Shown here piece after piece: positions 1-12,673 of a stretch of DNA of 64,000 nt. The notes beneath the pieces are model-generated. The model did not search any database. It was given only the letters and a program-made list of their open reading frames with translations, and was not told the origin of the DNA. Every line of letters begins with the position of its first letter. The first letter of the stretch is position 1. This DNA is from Hexactinellida sp. DTS-2022 (taxonomy: Eukaryota > Porifera > Hexactinellida), in contig JAPNXP010000014.1 of assembly GCA_028753945.1 (NCBI GenBank), forward strand, positions 4,588,001 through 4,652,000, in the 5' to 3' direction. The position numbers and the translations under genes are program-made.

Positions 1-960
1 AAAATGCAAATTTTTAAAATTGGTAATTCATGCCATAAATGGGGGTTGAAATTTCTTTGTTTACTGACACTTCAGTTCAACTGAAAGTGTTGAATCTAAT
101 TCTATTGTTTCAACTTGTGATTATTATATTGATTCAACTTGTGAGATCGAGTAGGCTTCTATTTTCCAATTGAAAACTAAGATTCTACATTCCATAACAA
201 AGACAGATTATTTGATTATATTTATTTCTGCTTAGAATATTCTTGCACAATGGATACATGACATATTTAATTCTAATTAATTCGCTCTGTGTTTAACTTA
301 TAGAGACGGTTCCAATTGGATTATTGGGGTTATCGAGTACGTGGAATTCAAATATGATAATGAAATTCAATTTAAATTAATAATCATTGCAAATAATTGA
401 ACTTAATTTATTTTGATGTAAATAATATTGGTATTAAATTATCTTAGATTAATTAAATATTTATACTAATTATCTAAATTTCATTAATCTCAGAAATGAT
501 ACAAGATAGAAACAAACTTTAAATTTATCAATTGGTCCTTTTGGCACGTACCACCTATACAAGTGGATCTTGACACCTTAAGGTGATGATGACATCGTCA
601 AAAAAATGTATTTTTACAATTTTGTGAATTAAATAATTCGCATGGGTTGGTTGGAGTTGGGTTAACACCCAACACGCACTTAGAAAATGCTGAGTCATCA
701 CAGATTATATTCTACTGAAACTTGAATATCTCTCAAATGAAGTGAGCTAAATGGAAACTTCCAACTCACTAAGGGTTGTTGCCTTTTGAAACACCTTTCT
801 GAAATAATTAACACCTTCATAGTGATGATGACATGGCAAAAAAATCCAAAATTGCACCTGTGCTGACAGCATGTTCTTTTGGAGGCACTATCAATAAACC
901 ACCACCAAAATATAGTGCCACCAAAGGAACATGCGTAGGCACAGCTGCAATTTTGGATTT

Positions 961-1095
961 TTTTTTATTACTGTGCCGACTATACTATAGTATGGTAGCC
1001 CAGTATTGATCTTACTGCCTTTATTATTTTTACTGGCCGACTATACTATAGTATAGTGGCCCAGTATTGGAATCACTGCCTTTATTTTTTTCTAT
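961..1095. repeat. Short tandem repeat of the family terminus
   Basis: Two tandem units of about 60 bp carry the palindrome CTATACTATAGTATAG with GTGGCCCAGTATTG. They mirror the longer array at 6660-7066. Confidence 0.75.
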
Positions 1096-1699
1096 ATTTT
1101 TTCTCCGTAGACGGTGCCCTGGACAGAGCTTTATAGTTGTTGGGCTGAAACTTGGCATGTAGGGGCGATGGGACCGTCTAATTTGCACCTGCTCTTACAA
1201 TTTTTGATTAACAAATTTTGGACACATTTTTAACACCTTTTAAAGAATCTTTGGTCCATAACTCAAAAAGTGTTATACTAAACCGTCAATTTTTATTTTA
1301 CCATTGGATTCACCATAAAATTCTGCGTCTGATGGGAGAAGAAAACTTTTAATAACACGTTTAATTTCCGCCATAAAAAGGGGTTGAAATTTCTTTGTTT
1401 ACTCACACTCCAATTTCAATAAAACTGTTAATTCCATTGTTTCAACTTGCGATAATTATATTGATTTAACTTGTTAAATCTTTCACTATTGTTCAACTTG
1501 CGATAATTAAATTGATTCAACTTATAAATTCCAGCTGGCTTCTATTTAATTGTAGTGTTACTATACAATGGATTAAATAAAATAAAATAATATATGAAAT
1601 TTGTTGACTTTACTCAACTCACCGTGGATAACATTGCTAAAATAAATAACGAATAATATAATATATTATCAATACATAATGAATGAATGGCTTTAAACA

Positions 1700-4600
1700 C
1701 AAGATGGTTTATGATAGAAACAAACTTCAAATTTATCTACCGTTCCTTGTGACTTGGACGAATTAACAAATGGTTCTTGACATCTTGAGGCGTTGATGAC
1801 TTTGCGAAAAAAAATCCAAAATTGCAGCTTGTGCCGACAGCATGATCATTCGGAGGCACTATCAATAAACAACCAACAAAATATAGTGTCACCAAAGGAA
1901 CATGCGTCGGCACAGGCTGCAATTTTGGATTTTTTATTTATCCGTAGCCACTCCACAGAACAGAGTTTTATCAACTAAGAGCCCAAATTTTTAGGATGGG
2001 TGTCTCATGGGTTACAGATGTGCACCTGGGGTTACGATTTTTGATTAACAAATTTTGGACACATTTTTACACCTGTTTAATGTTTGAAAGGGATCAATAA
2101 ATGGTGCCCGGATATTTAATTTATTTGCATTCGATAGAGAATTAAATTCTACACCTTTTCACAGTGCACAAATTTTCAAATTGTGCTTAGTTTGTGCCAC
2201 AATTGAGTTGCAAGTTTCCTTTGTTTACTAACACTTCAGTTCAATTGAAAGTGTTAAATCTAAAATTATATTGTTTCAACTCGTTATTATAATATTGATT
2301 CATCTTGTGAGATCGAGTAGGCTTCTATTTTCCAATTGAAAACTAAGATGATATATTTCATAACAACGACAGATTATGTGATTATATTTACTTCTGCAAG
2401 AATATTATTGCACTGTTAATATACTGACGTAATTAATTATAATTAATTCAGTCAGTATATGACTTAAATAATATATAGATGCTTCCAATTTGTTTATTAG
2501 GTGTGCGGAATAGAATTTGTATAGCCAAATTAATGAATTTATTATTTATAACAAAATAATTTAACTTAATAATTGTAAGTTGACATTGAAATTGGTGTTA
2601 TATTATAAATAATATCAATAATTATTTATACTAATTAGCTAAATTTCATTAATCTCATAGATTATACAAGATAGAGACAAACTTTCAATTTATCAACTGG
2701 TCCTTATGCCAGGTACCACCTATACAAGTAAGTCTTGACACCTTGAGGTGATCATGACATCGTCAAAAAAAATTGTATTTTTACAATTTTGTGAATTAAA
2801 TAATTCGCATGGGTTGGTTGGAGTTGGGTGAATACCCAACACGCACCTAAAAATGCTGACTCAGAACATATTATATTCTACTGAAACTTAAATATCTCTC
2901 AAATAAAGTGAGCTAAATTGAAACTTCCTCCACTCTAAGGGTCGTAGTCTTCTGAAACACCTTTCTGAAATACTTTAACACCTTTATAGTGATGATGACT
3001 TGGCAAAATAAATTCAAAATTGCAGCCTGTGCCGACAGCTTGTTCCATTGGAGGCACTATCAATAAACCACCAACAAAATATAGTGCCACCAAAGGAACA
3101 TGCGTCGGCACAGGCTGCAATTTTGGATTCTTCTTTGTCCGAGCAGGTGCCCTGACAACACCTGTATACATTGAGGGCTGAAACTTGGCATGTAGTTGCG
3201 GAGTGACCGTCTAATTTGCACCTGGGGTTACGATTTTTTATCAAATGATTTCAACACCTATTTAAACCAATTATGGCTCATAACCTGAAATAATTAATAT
3301 TGAGCTTGATAAAATTTACATGTACGGATAGAGAATTAAATTCTACACCTTTTCACAGTACACGAATTTTTAAATTGGGTTTCGTTAGTGCCACAATAGA
3401 GTTGCAAGTTTCGTTTGTTTACTAACACTTCAGTTCCATTTAAAGTTTTAAATCTAATTCTATTGTTTCAATTTGTAATAAATTTATTGATTTAACTTGT
3501 TAAATCCTACTCTATTGATTCCACTTGCGATAATTAAATTGATTCAACTTATAAATTCCAGCTGGATTCTATTTAATTGTAGCATTACTATACAATGGAT
3601 TAACTTAAATTAATTTACATAAGGAATTTGTTGACATTACTCAACTCACCGTGGATAACATTGCTAAAATATATAACTAATAATATAATTTATTATCAAT
3701 ACATAATGAATGAATGGCATTAAACTCTAGATGGTTTATAATAGAAACAAACTTCAAATTTATCTACCGTTCCTTGTGACTCGGACCAATTAACACCTGG
3801 TTTTTGACACCCTGAGGCGTTGATGACTTGGCGGAAAACATCCAAAATTGCAGCCTGTGCCGACAACATGCTCCTTTGGTTGTACTATATTTTGTTGGTG
3901 GTTTATTGATAGTGCCTCGAATGGAACATGCTGTTGGCACAGGATGCAATTTTGGATTTCTCTTTCGCCAAGTCATCATCACTATAAAGGTGTTAAATTA
4001 TTTCAGAAAGGTGTTTCAGAAGGCTACGAACCGTAGAGTGGTGGAAGTTTCCATTTAGCTCACTTCATTTGAAAGATATTCAAGTTTCAGTAGAATATAA
4101 TATGTTCTGAGTCAGCATTTTTTAGGTGCGTGTTGGGTATTCACCCAACTCCAACCTACCCATGCGAATTATTTAATTCACAAAATTGTAAAACACATTT
4201 ATTTGACGATGTCATCATCACCTCAAGGTGTTAAGACCCATTTGTAGAGGTTGTACGTGGCATAAGGATCAATTGATAAATTGGAAGTTTGTCTCTATCT
4301 TGTATAATCTATGAGATTTATGATATTTAATTAATTAGTATAAATAATTATTGATATTATTTATAATATAACACCAATTTCAATGTCAACTTACAATTAT
4401 TAAGTTAAATTATTTTGTTATAAATAATAAATTCATTAATTTGGCTATAAAAATTCTATTCCGCACACCTAATAAACAAATTGGAAGCATCTATATATTA
4501 TTTAAGTCATATACTGACTGAATTAATTATAATTAATTACGTCAGTATATTAACAGTGCAATAATATTCTTGCAGAAGTAAATATAATCACATAATCTGT

Positions 4601-5270
4601 CGTTGTTATGAAATATATAATCTTAGTTTTCAATTGGAAAATAGAAGCCTACTCGATCTCACAAGATGAATCAATATTATAATAACGAGTTGAAACAATA
4701 TAATTTTAGATTTAACACTTTCAATTGAACTGAAGTGTTAGTAAACAAAGGAAACTTGCAACTCAATTGTGGCACAAACTAAGTACAATTTGAAAATTCG
4801 TGCACTGTGAAAAGGTGTAGAATTTAATTCTCTATCGAATGCAAATAAATTAAATATCCGGGCACCATTTATTGATCCCTTTCAAACATTAAACAGGTGT
4901 AAAAATGTGTCCAAAATTTGTTAATCAAAAATCGTAACCCCAGGGCACATCTGTAACCCATGAGACACCCATCCTAAAAATTTGGGCTCTTAGTTGATAA
5001 AACTCTGTTCTGTGGAGTGGCTACGGATAAATAAAAAATCCAAAATTGCAGCCTGTGCCGACGCATGTTCCTTTGGTGACACTATATTTTGTTGGTTGTT
5101 TATTGATAGTGCCTCCAAATGAACATGCTATCGGCACAACCTCCAATTTTGGATTTTTTTTCCGAAAAGTCATCAACGCCTCAAGGTGTCAAGAACCTTT
5201 TGTTAATTGGTCCGAGTCACAGGAACGGTAGATAAATTTGAAGTTTGTTTCTATCATAAACCATCTTGAG
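1700..5270. repeat. Large inverted repeat, arms about 1.35 kb
   Basis: Positions about 1700-3070 match the reverse complement of about 3900-5270 nearly base for base. For example, the block at 1921-2140 is mirrored at 4810-5050 and the block at 2990-3070 at 3900-3975. The spacer (about 3130-3840) is another unit of the same family. The transcript or single strand could fold into a very long hairpin. Confidence 0.85.
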
Positions 5271-6659
5271 TTTAATGACATATGTATTGATAATGAACTA
5301 TAATATAATGTTTAATTAATTTAGCAATGTTATCCACGGTGATTTGAGTTGAGTCAACAAATTCCTCATATTTGTATATTTTATTTAATCCATTGTATAG
5401 TAATACTACAATTAAATAGAAGCCAGCTTGAATTTATTAGTTAAATCAATATAATTATCGCAAGTTGAATCAATAGAGTAAGATTTAACAAGTTAAATCA
5501 ATAAATTTATTACAAGTTGAAACAATAGAATTAGATATAACACTTTCAATGGAACTGAAGTGTTAGTTAACAAAGGAAATTTGCAACTCAATTGTGGCAC
5601 AATCTAAGCCCAATTTGAAAATTCGTGCACTGTCAAAAGGTGTAGAATTTAATTATCTATCCAAATATGTAAATATTATCAAGTTCACTATTAATTAGTT
5701 CATGTTAAGAGCCATAATTAGCTTAAATAGGTGTTAAAATTATTTGATCAAAGATCGTAACCCCAGGTACAAATTAGACGGTCACTCCGAAGCTACATGC
5801 CAAGTTTCAGCCCTCTATGTATAAAGATGTGCCCAGGGCACCGTCTACGGAGAAAGAATAATAATAATAATAAAAATTGCAGCCTGTGCCGACGCATGTT
5901 CCTTTGGTGGCACTATATATTGTTGGTTGTTTATTGATAGTGCCTCCAAAGGAATATGCTTTCGGCACAGGCTGCAATTTTGGATTTTTTTCGCCAAGTC
6001 ATCAACGCCTCAAGGTGTCAAGAACCATTTGTTAATTGGTCCAAGTCACAAGGAACGGTAGATACTAGATAAATTTGAAGTTTGTTTCTATCATAAACCA
6101 TCTTGAGTTTAAAGCCATTCATTCATTATTTATTGATAATATATTATATTATTCGTTATTTATTTTAGCAATGTTATCCACGGTGAGTTGAGTAAAGTCA
6201 ACAAATTTCATATAGTATTTTATTTTATTTAATCCATTGTATAGTAACACTACAATTAAATAGAAGCCAGCTGGAATTTATAAGTTAAATCAATATAATT
6301 ATTAAAAGTTGAAACAATAGAATTAGATCAACAGTTATACTAAGGTTGAAGTTTGAGTAATAAAAGAAGTTTCAACCCCTTTTTATGGCATGAATTAAAC
6401 TGTTTATATAAAGATTTCTTCTCCCATCAAACGCAGAATCTTATGATGAATCCAAATGTGAAATAAAATTTTGGGGTTTAGTATAACATTTTTTCAGTTA
6501 TGGACCAGACAAATTTTGAAAGGTGTTAAAGATGTGTCCAAAATCTGAAAATCGTAACCCCAGGTGCAAATTAGACAGTCCATCCCCACCTACATGCCCA
6601 GTATCACCCCATTAAGATCTGTCAACGTTACGAAGAAAACATAATAAAAATAAAAATAT

Positions 6660-7066
6660 AGGCAGTGATTTCAATACTGGGCCACTATACTAAAGTCTAG
6701 CCGGCACTGTAATAATAATAAAGGCAGTAAGATTAGAACTGCGCCACTATACTAAAGTATAGTCGGCACAGTAATACAATAGTTAATGCAGTGATTTCAA
6801 TAGGGCCACTATACTAAAGTATAGTCGGCACAGTAATACAATAGTTAATGCAGTGATTTCAATAGGGCCACTATACTAAAGTATAGTCGGCACCAGTGGC
6901 GTAGCCAGGACCGGGCCTGGGGGGCATATGCCCGGGCAACTTCTCTCTGTGCCCGGGCAATCACTCGGTGCTGGCTACGCCACTGATCGGCACAGTAATA
7001 ATAATATACAATAAAGGCAGTGATTTCAATACTGGGCCACTTTACTATAGTATAGTCGGCACAGTA
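6660..7066. repeat. Tandem array (about 61-bp unit), five units
   Basis: Units start near 6663, 6723, 6788, 6849 and 7017 and carry GCAGTGATTTCAATA then GCCACTATACTAAAGTATAG and GTCGGCACAGTAAT. One unit is interrupted by the small element at 6894-6985. Confidence 0.8.
6894..6985. mobile_element. 92-bp hAT-like MITE
   Basis: The termini CAGTGGCGTAGCCAG and CTGGCTACGCCACTG are exact inverted repeats. Flanks gtcggcac (6886-6893) and atcggcac (6986-6993) are a 7/8 target duplication. The insertion sits inside a tandem unit. Confidence 0.85.
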
Positions 7067-7301
7067 TTGAGTAACAAATATCATCATAAGACAGAACTTA
7101 AACCTTAGATGAATAAATTACTTAATTTCGTAATTTCTGTATATATATGTTAGAAGGATACGAAATTCCATTTATCGTCTTATTAATAGGAAGCTAATCT
7201 AAGTGTAATAAATAAACAATGCATCAGGGAAGTTAAGGTAATAAATCCCATGGTCAATTTTCCATTATTAATTTATTAGACTTGGACATTTCAATTTGAA
7301 T

Positions 7302-7505
7302 TTATTTTTTAAGTAAATTCTTTAGTGTTTTATTAAAACTTTCGATTTGCCCTTGAGATGTAGGAGAGTATGGCGAACCATTTATCAATTTGATTCCAAG
7401 TTTAGGCATTACAAACTTGATTATGTTCGATATAAACTCCCCTCCATTGTCACTTTGCAAAATCGTTGGAACACCTTCTTTGTGAAACAAATCACAGAGT
7501 ATCCT
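7302..7505 (-). mobile_element. Fossil integrase-core fragment (retroelement or integrase-bearing element)
   Basis: The minus strand encodes part of a retroviral-type integrase core: an LQSDNGGEF segment followed by an SPTSQGQIESFNK segment, typical of the DDE integrases of Gypsy-type retroelements and related integrase-bearing DNA elements. No gag, protease, reverse transcriptase or terminal repeat was seen nearby. It is a short broken relic and cannot be placed in a family. A neighbouring younger repeat cuts it on its upstream side. Confidence 0.7.
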
Positions 7506-7983
7506 ACAGACAGTAGCGAAACTAGATAGGGACGATGGGGGCACGTGCCCCCAGCGGCACGCTTTGGGGGCGGCATTTTGACATTTTCTTCCATTTTTTT
7601 TATCACAATTGCACGAATTACATGGTAATAAATATCTCTTTGAACCATTTCAAGTTAATTTTCCAGGTTTTTTCTTAACGATTGCAGTTGTCATCCGATA
7701 CAATAATATTTTTTGAATAATTCAGGAATACATTTAGATATGAACTCAAAACGTTCAAAAGGTCGCGACCGGCTGAGCGGGGCTGGCATATAATTTATAC
7801 TGCAAATGAATTAGATAACACAGGTTGCAATATATTAGCTGTGTACTTCATTTAAAAATACGTCTCCTGGATAAGTATATAAGCAAATATTTATGCTTTG
7901 TTTGTATATAAACTACATGTAATTAGCGTTTTTTGTCTGTGGGGCGGCGGCGGCGTTTTTGATGCTTGACCCAGCGGCACCCT
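7506..7983. other. Repeat-like DNA between integrase relic and OATP duplication
   Basis: It begins CAGTAGCGAAACTAG and carries a G/C-run segment (gggggcacgtgccccc), as hAT-like elements in this window do. A clean matching terminus and target duplication were not found. No gene seen. Confidence 0.4.
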
Positions 7984-10260
7984 ATGAAACTACCAAATAT
8001 GTAAACATCATGAACAACAAAAAATAAAGGTAATAAAACTATTTAAAGAAATACATAAAAAGGAAAGAAACACAAGAGTATATAGATAGCATTAGCATAC
8101 CTAAAGTAATTCCTAAATCAAGATTTAATCACTTTGTCTTGTTTTTTCATTGTCTTCGGGTATATTGTATTTCCATGAGAGCCAAGCCAACAGGAAAAAT
8201 ATATTGTTGATAGCAACTCCAGCCAACAAAAATCCCACAAATGAATACTTCAGAGATTCTGTGTTATACTCCAAACAGGCCCCACGGGTACCACATCCAG
8301 TTTCTTGCCAGAGGATACAATTCAAATCGAAAATGCCACCAACGACTAACGGGCCAGGCAATTGTCCGAATAACCGAACTATCAATGATTGGATTCCTAA
8401 CGCAACAGTACGGTCTTTGTCTGCTACACTTCTCAGAGTTAATTTGATGAATGGAATGTTATTAAAGAACAACAAGACAACGCCAATAAAGAGCAATACA
8501 AGAGCGATGATTATTGTGACAGTACAGAAATCAGAGCATTTCCCATCTGATGCGAGAGATCCGTTGGTGAGACAAGAACATTCTGAATATGTACCGTTTG
8601 GATTGGCCTGCTCGGGACAACCAGCAACACAAGGAGAAAAATACGTCACACCCTCAGAACATATTGGTTGGAAAAAGTTAGACCTGCAGTCACAGCTGGA
8701 AAAGCAACCAACGTTCTGATCACGAATTCTAAAGTTTGTTCTTGTTGTAGAGTTTGCATAGTCAACATTGACCCCAGCGATTCGAGGATATGCACAGGTA
8801 ATCAATAATATTGGAGGGGTTAGTACCTCTAGCAAGCTTAGGATTAGAACCATTAATGCCAACCTCTCAACAGAGATCTTTTTAAGGAAGAATAGAGTAA
8901 TCCCTCCTAAGAATATTCCAATTGAAGCAGCAGGAATGATGCTCCCCCCAATCAAGAAGGAAGCTATACTGGGAGATACAGAAAATTGAACTTCCACATA
9001 TTTAGCCATAAATGCTATTGTACCCCCGACAACAAACGCACCAACGGCAACACCAATCGTAACAAATAGAAAGGTTAGGTTTTTCAGAATTCTGAACACG
9101 TAGAATGGGTACTCCTTGATCAATGTGAGAATTGGTATGTTGTGATCATCCTGGAATGCACCTCCTTGATTCTGTATTGGTTGCTGTTCCTTCCTCAACT
9201 CGTCATACTCTTTAGAGCCTTTGAGACGTCTGGGATAGAGGAAGAACTGTAACGACAATAGAATGCTCAGAACGCCTGTGATCACAAATCCAATCCACCA
9301 AGCACCTACCCACTGAGGGTCTGTGCTAGTCAGTGTAGTTGGTGTAAGTGGATCCACGAAGAAGGATAAGAAGAGCCCACCAAACCCGAATCCTAGCGCT
9401 GGGCCAAAAATTCCTACGGTGTAAAAAACACTGAGATATATTGAAGAATACCTTGGGTGAGTGCTATCATCAATGAACCCTGTACCAACTGTAAATATCG
9501 TGCTAGCCCCACATCCAATTATCATGTTACCGATAACAAAGAGAGGATAAAAATATATGAGCGGAGAACCACAGTCAGGTTGGAACATAGACGTGTTAGT
9601 GCATATCTCCGCTGAAGAAGTAGAATTAAAACTGTATGCACCACTGAAGTATTGAGGAGACGCGAATATCAAACTCCCTACCCCCAATGTGAAGAGAGAT
9701 ACTCCTAACACTCGAGGCTTGTTGCTTCTTCCACCAAAGTAGCTGCTGAATGGAAGAGCCAATATCACTCCCAGTTCGAAAGAGATGACAACGAATGCAG
9801 CGAGTGTACTAGATAGATTGTAACGACGTTCAATGCTGGAGAGTCCAACAGAAATAAATCCTGTAGCGACAGTACCTTCTAGTACAACGAAACAACAGAG
9901 AGAAAATAGAAACATTTTGGGATTGTTGAATATTTGGAACCATTTCGGAGAACATTTGTAGATACCGCATTTCCCATCATAGTACCCAGGTTGTTCTTTT
10001 TCTTCTTTTGTAACTGGACGATCGGCTGTTGGGCCAGCGTTACTTTTAGTGTCCGTTTGACTGGTAGGTGGCACCAGATCAATATCATTCATCCTCAAAT
10101 ACAAATCTGTTGTAACTATTTGTATACAAATTTTCAAAAATCTAGTTTTTATTACATATTAAAAATATATACAATAGTCTTGAGTTTACTAAGAATTGTA
10201 ATAAGTGGGATTACTTTTGATAACAGTAAATATTATTTCTTAATCATAACCAAGGCCGGG
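7984..10260. repeat. Segmental duplication unit A carrying an OATP gene
   Basis: Homology to 34683-36867 starts abruptly at CTATGAAAC (about 7983) and runs through the 3' flank, the whole coding region and the 5' flank. The 5' flank homology resumes at about 37413 in the other copy, after an inserted repeat. The duplication therefore copied gene plus flanks, not an mRNA. Confidence 0.8.
8125..10092 (-). CDS. Organic anion transporting polypeptide (OATP/SLCO family), copy 1
   Basis: Single-exon gene of 655 residues, the usual OATP size. OATPs are plasma-membrane carriers that exchange amphipathic organic anions. Seen: a cytoplasmic N terminus, about 12 hydrophobic segments (first near residues 58-80), the family signature DPQWVGAWWIGF at about 256-270, and a large extracellular loop near 460-520 with a cysteine-rich Kazal-like module (CFSSCDC...CVAGCPEQ...CSCL) before transmembrane segment 10. 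N-x-S/T sites lie in that loop. The ATG at 10092 gives MNDIDL, shared with copy 2; the frame stays open upstream but has no earlier ATG. Copy 2 differs at only about 30 residues, so both look recently duplicated and intact. Substrate cannot be told from sequence. Confidence 0.92.
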   Translation of the reverse strand: MNDIDLVPPTSQTDTKSNAGPTADRPVTKEEKEQPGYYDGKCGIYKCSPKWFQIFNNPKMFLFSLCCFVVLEGTVATGFISVGLSSIERRYNLSSTLAAFVVISFELGVILALPFSSYFGGRSNKPRVLGVSLFTLGVGSLIFASPQYFSGAYSFNSTSSAEICTNTSMFQPDCGSPLIYFYPLFVIGNMIIGCGASTIFTVGTGFIDDSTHPRYSSIYLSVFYTVGIFGPALGFGFGGLFLSFFVDPLTPTTLTSTDPQWVGAWWIGFVITGVLSILLSLQFFLYPRRLKGSKEYDELRKEQQPIQNQGGAFQDDHNIPILTLIKEYPFYVFRILKNLTFLFVTIGVAVGAFVVGGTIAFMAKYVEVQFSVSPSIASFLIGGSIIPAASIGIFLGGITLFFLKKISVERLALMVLILSLLEVLTPPILLITCAYPRIAGVNVDYANSTTRTNFRIRDQNVGCFSSCDCRSNFFQPICSEGVTYFSPCVAGCPEQANPNGTYSECSCLTNGSLASDGKCSDFCTVTIIIALVLLFIGVVLLFFNNIPFIKLTLRSVADKDRTVALGIQSLIVRLFGQLPGPLVVGGIFDLNCILWQETGCGTRGACLEYNTESLKYSFVGFLLAGVAINNIFFLLAWLSWKYNIPEDNEKTRQSD

Positions 10261-10352
10261 GGAAGCAGTTATAAAGCGGCCAGCCGATGGCTTTACCGGC
10301 ATATCTAGCGACGTAAGAGTGGCCAGGCCATGGCCTGACCACTTCCGACGGC
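10249..10352. mobile_element. MITE, short copy of the 11498-11655 family
   Basis: Starts AGGCCGGGGGAAGCAG and ends CACTTCCGACGGCCTG, with inner GGCCAGGCCATGGCCTGACC. This matches the family at 11.5 kb. Target duplication not clear. Confidence 0.6.
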
Positions 10353-10895
10353 CTGATAACAAATGAAGCAACCATGAGTTTTTGATGTTGATATTTTTAA
10401 GTAAATTGTTTTCGTCCAGGGTGTAAATTTCGATTATTTTCTTTCTACAGAACAAAGTTTTCAGGCCTACCCTATACAGTAGGGTGCGTCAATTGCCCCT
10501 TTAAATGGAAACAATTAATGTTCTCAGGTACAATAATTTCTACCGTAAATTGAGTAGTTGGGGATTGTTTTGTATCTGCTAATAATACCATTTGACACGT
10601 ATGGTGAACGGTTTAGGATAGATTACAATATGAGAATATTCTTAGCAGTCCATCGTATCATCCGAATCATACATAATACCTGTCTGAAATATCAAAATGT
10701 ATTATTAGCATAAATGAACCAAACTGTTAAAAAGAGAAAATATCTATATTATTATACATAATATAAAAGGGTGAGTTAAAAAACCTTCACAAAGGTGTTT
10801 TGGTAGGTAACAATCCTTTATCGCGTCAGAGGTTCCTTCTACGCCACTTAATTTCATGGATATTTGAGATTGATGAGTCAGCAATTATTCTTTAC
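10353..10895. other. No gene recognised
   Basis: AT-rich sequence with a possible solo element end (TACAGTAGGGTGCGTC, 10476). Nothing else supported. Confidence 0.4.
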
Positions 10896-10903
10896 ATGTT
10901 GGG

Positions 10904-11830
10904 CAGTGGCGGAGCTAGGATTATAATTTACCTGGGGCACACCTGGGGCCTACTTAAAGATACACTACTAATGCACACCTGGGAGCTAGGTCGGTAGCAA
11001 GCTCCTGAATAGTTGTGAATAGTGTTGACTATATGCATTTACTGTATTAAGTATTGTAAGCTTGTTTTACACTCAACGGCATTAAGTTATTAAAAGTTGG
11101 TGCCTTTTAATCTTCAGTAGGGGATCCAGAAAACTTTTTGTTATCAGCTGCGTAATTTCTCCTGAAGAGATAGGTTCACTAGAAAACGGTATCTCTTCCT
11201 TGGGGACGAAGCCTTTGGAAATTTAAAATTATGAACACCGAGCGAGCGAGAATTTTTAGGCCTTCTAGCCCTCTAGAAATTTTGATTATCCGAACTCCCC
11301 ACGGCTCCAATTCCTATACATTACATAGTGGCCAATCTATAGCGAATTTCGATAATCCGAATCTTTGTGACTTGTTCCAACGAGTCCGGATAATCAAAGA
11401 TTGCATTGATTAATTAAAAATTAACAGAAAGCTCGAAAAATATAGATAGTATGGAGATATTAAGTATGTAGTTATGATTGAACAATAATAGAGCAGTCAG
11501 GGGCGGCGGAAGCGGTCTGGCCGGTCTGGCCGGTCTGGCCATGGCCTGACCATTTTTATCAAGTATCCAGGCCAATAGCTTGACCACACTTACGTCACTA
11601 GTTAGGCCGGTCAAGCCATAGCCTGACCACTTTGCAACTGCTTCCGACGGCCCTGGTAGTAAAGTAGAGGTATCCTTTAGAAAAATATGTTTGCACAATT
11701 CACTCAATACTTGGGATGGATCCGCCGTTGCAGGACAAAATTGAAATAAGGGGAGGGCCCCATCCTAGGTTCAACAACTGGGGCCTCAGCTGCGCCATCC
11801 GGGGCCTGGCCCCAGCTGGCCCCGCCACTG
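10904..11830. mobile_element. 927-bp hAT-like non-autonomous element with nested MITE
   Basis: Ends CAGTGGCGGAGCTAG and TGGCCCCGCCACTG are inverted repeats. The perfect 8-bp target duplication ATGTTGGG lies at 10896-10903 and 11831-11838. No transposase frame. It contains the MITE at 11498-11655. Confidence 0.88.
11498..11655. mobile_element. 158-bp MITE nested in the 10904 element
   Basis: Termini CAGGGGCGGCGGAAGC and GCTTCCGACGGCCCTG are inverted. Internal GGTCTGGCC triplication and GGCCATGGCCTGACCA palindromes are present. Exact target duplication not seen. Confidence 0.75.
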
Positions 11831-12151
11831 ATGTTGGGTAAACTCTAAACAACGACAATTAATTTGTAATACATGTACTCGAATTCCCAAATTGTAAAAA
11901 CATATTATTTAACGATGTTACCAACACCTCAAGGTGTAAACACTAATTTGTAGAGGTGTTACGTGTCATAAGGAACAATTGATAATTTGGGAGTTTGTTT
12001 TTATCATAGAACATCTTTGAGATCAATAATTTTTATTTAATTTTATTAATTAATTTGTAAATTTTAGTTATATCTCCACTATTAATGGTATTATTGTTTC
12101 AGCTCCACACAAAGTTTATCTGAGTATGCGGGCGAGCGGCATAATTAATAA

Positions 12152-12673
12152 CTAGCGCGCTTCGCTTGCTAGGTCGCTTCGCGGCAGAACACAACCACAC
12201 ACCAACCGCGAAGCGATTGGTGTGTGGTTTATATACTCCTAATATTGATTATAAAGCGTAAATAGGCTTAAATAGTAAAATTTAACAATGTGAAATTTTA
12301 GTGATTACGTCATCATGCGATAATGAGTTAGCATAGTGGCGATCTGGTGCGACCAACGTGTCAGCATCATTAATCTACATGTTCTATTAAATTTTCAGAT
12401 TTTTATCTCTTAAAGGGCGCGAATTATGTGCGATTATGTGAATTTTCAGGGTTCTCTAAATGTGACAATGACGTCATAACTTTTCGAGGTGTGAGAAATT
12501 TTGAGTGGAAACCTCAACTTGTTGGCGGGTGCCAAAAGTTACCCCTATATGCCAAAAATCACATTTGGAAACCGTCCACTTTCTTCAATCAACTCGTAAC
12601 ATACAAACAAATATATATATATACACACCCACATATACTCCCAGGCTTGTGTTTTAAATTTTAATAGTATAGA
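12152..12673 (-). mobile_element. Non-autonomous Helitron-like element, family A
   Basis: Read on the minus strand it starts TCTATACTATTAAAA after an A and ends GCGCGCTAG before a T: the TC...CTAG ends and A/T target of Helitrons. A subterminal stem CACACACCAA/TTGGTGTGTG with an 11-nt loop lies at 12201-12231. No coding capacity. Copies: 15356-15835, 15836-17099 and 41642-42168. The hairpin is further from the 3' end than is usual for Helitrons, so the class call is good but not certain. Confidence 0.7.

Larger units (their letters stand above)
845..5984. repeat. Six copies of a 110-bp perfect-stem hairpin
   Basis: Copies lie at about 845-958, 1815-1930, 3013-3129, 3841-3958, 5038-5154 and 5873-5985. 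Each starts with CCAAAATTGCAGCCTGTGCC, ends with its complement, and has a central loop around TATCAATAAACCACC or its complement. The stem is about 45 bp with a short loop. A remnant is at 20731-20757. Confidence 0.85.
1..7080. repeat. Complex cluster of one TIR/hairpin repeat family in both orientations
   Basis: The whole stretch is built from related units in direct and inverted order, with no credible gene. Units carry the ends CTATACTATAGTATAG and GTCGGCACAGTAAT, blocks that read as 'ends in caaggtgt ... caacgcctc', and a 110-bp hairpin. Short open frames here are translations of the hairpins and are not genes. Related fragments recur at 17.2-17.5, 18.66, 40.5-40.8 and 55.04 kb, so this is a dispersed family concentrated here. 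No transposase was seen, so it is a non-autonomous TIR or foldback family. Confidence 0.8.

Noticed and set aside
1737-5231. Several 60-80-residue frames with CxxH-like patterns
   Set aside because: They are translations of the 110-bp hairpin in both directions and share no family features.
8150-8719. 189-residue open frame on the plus strand (and its twin at 34849-35421)
   Set aside because: Antisense shadow of the OATP coding region; conserved only because the OATP gene is.
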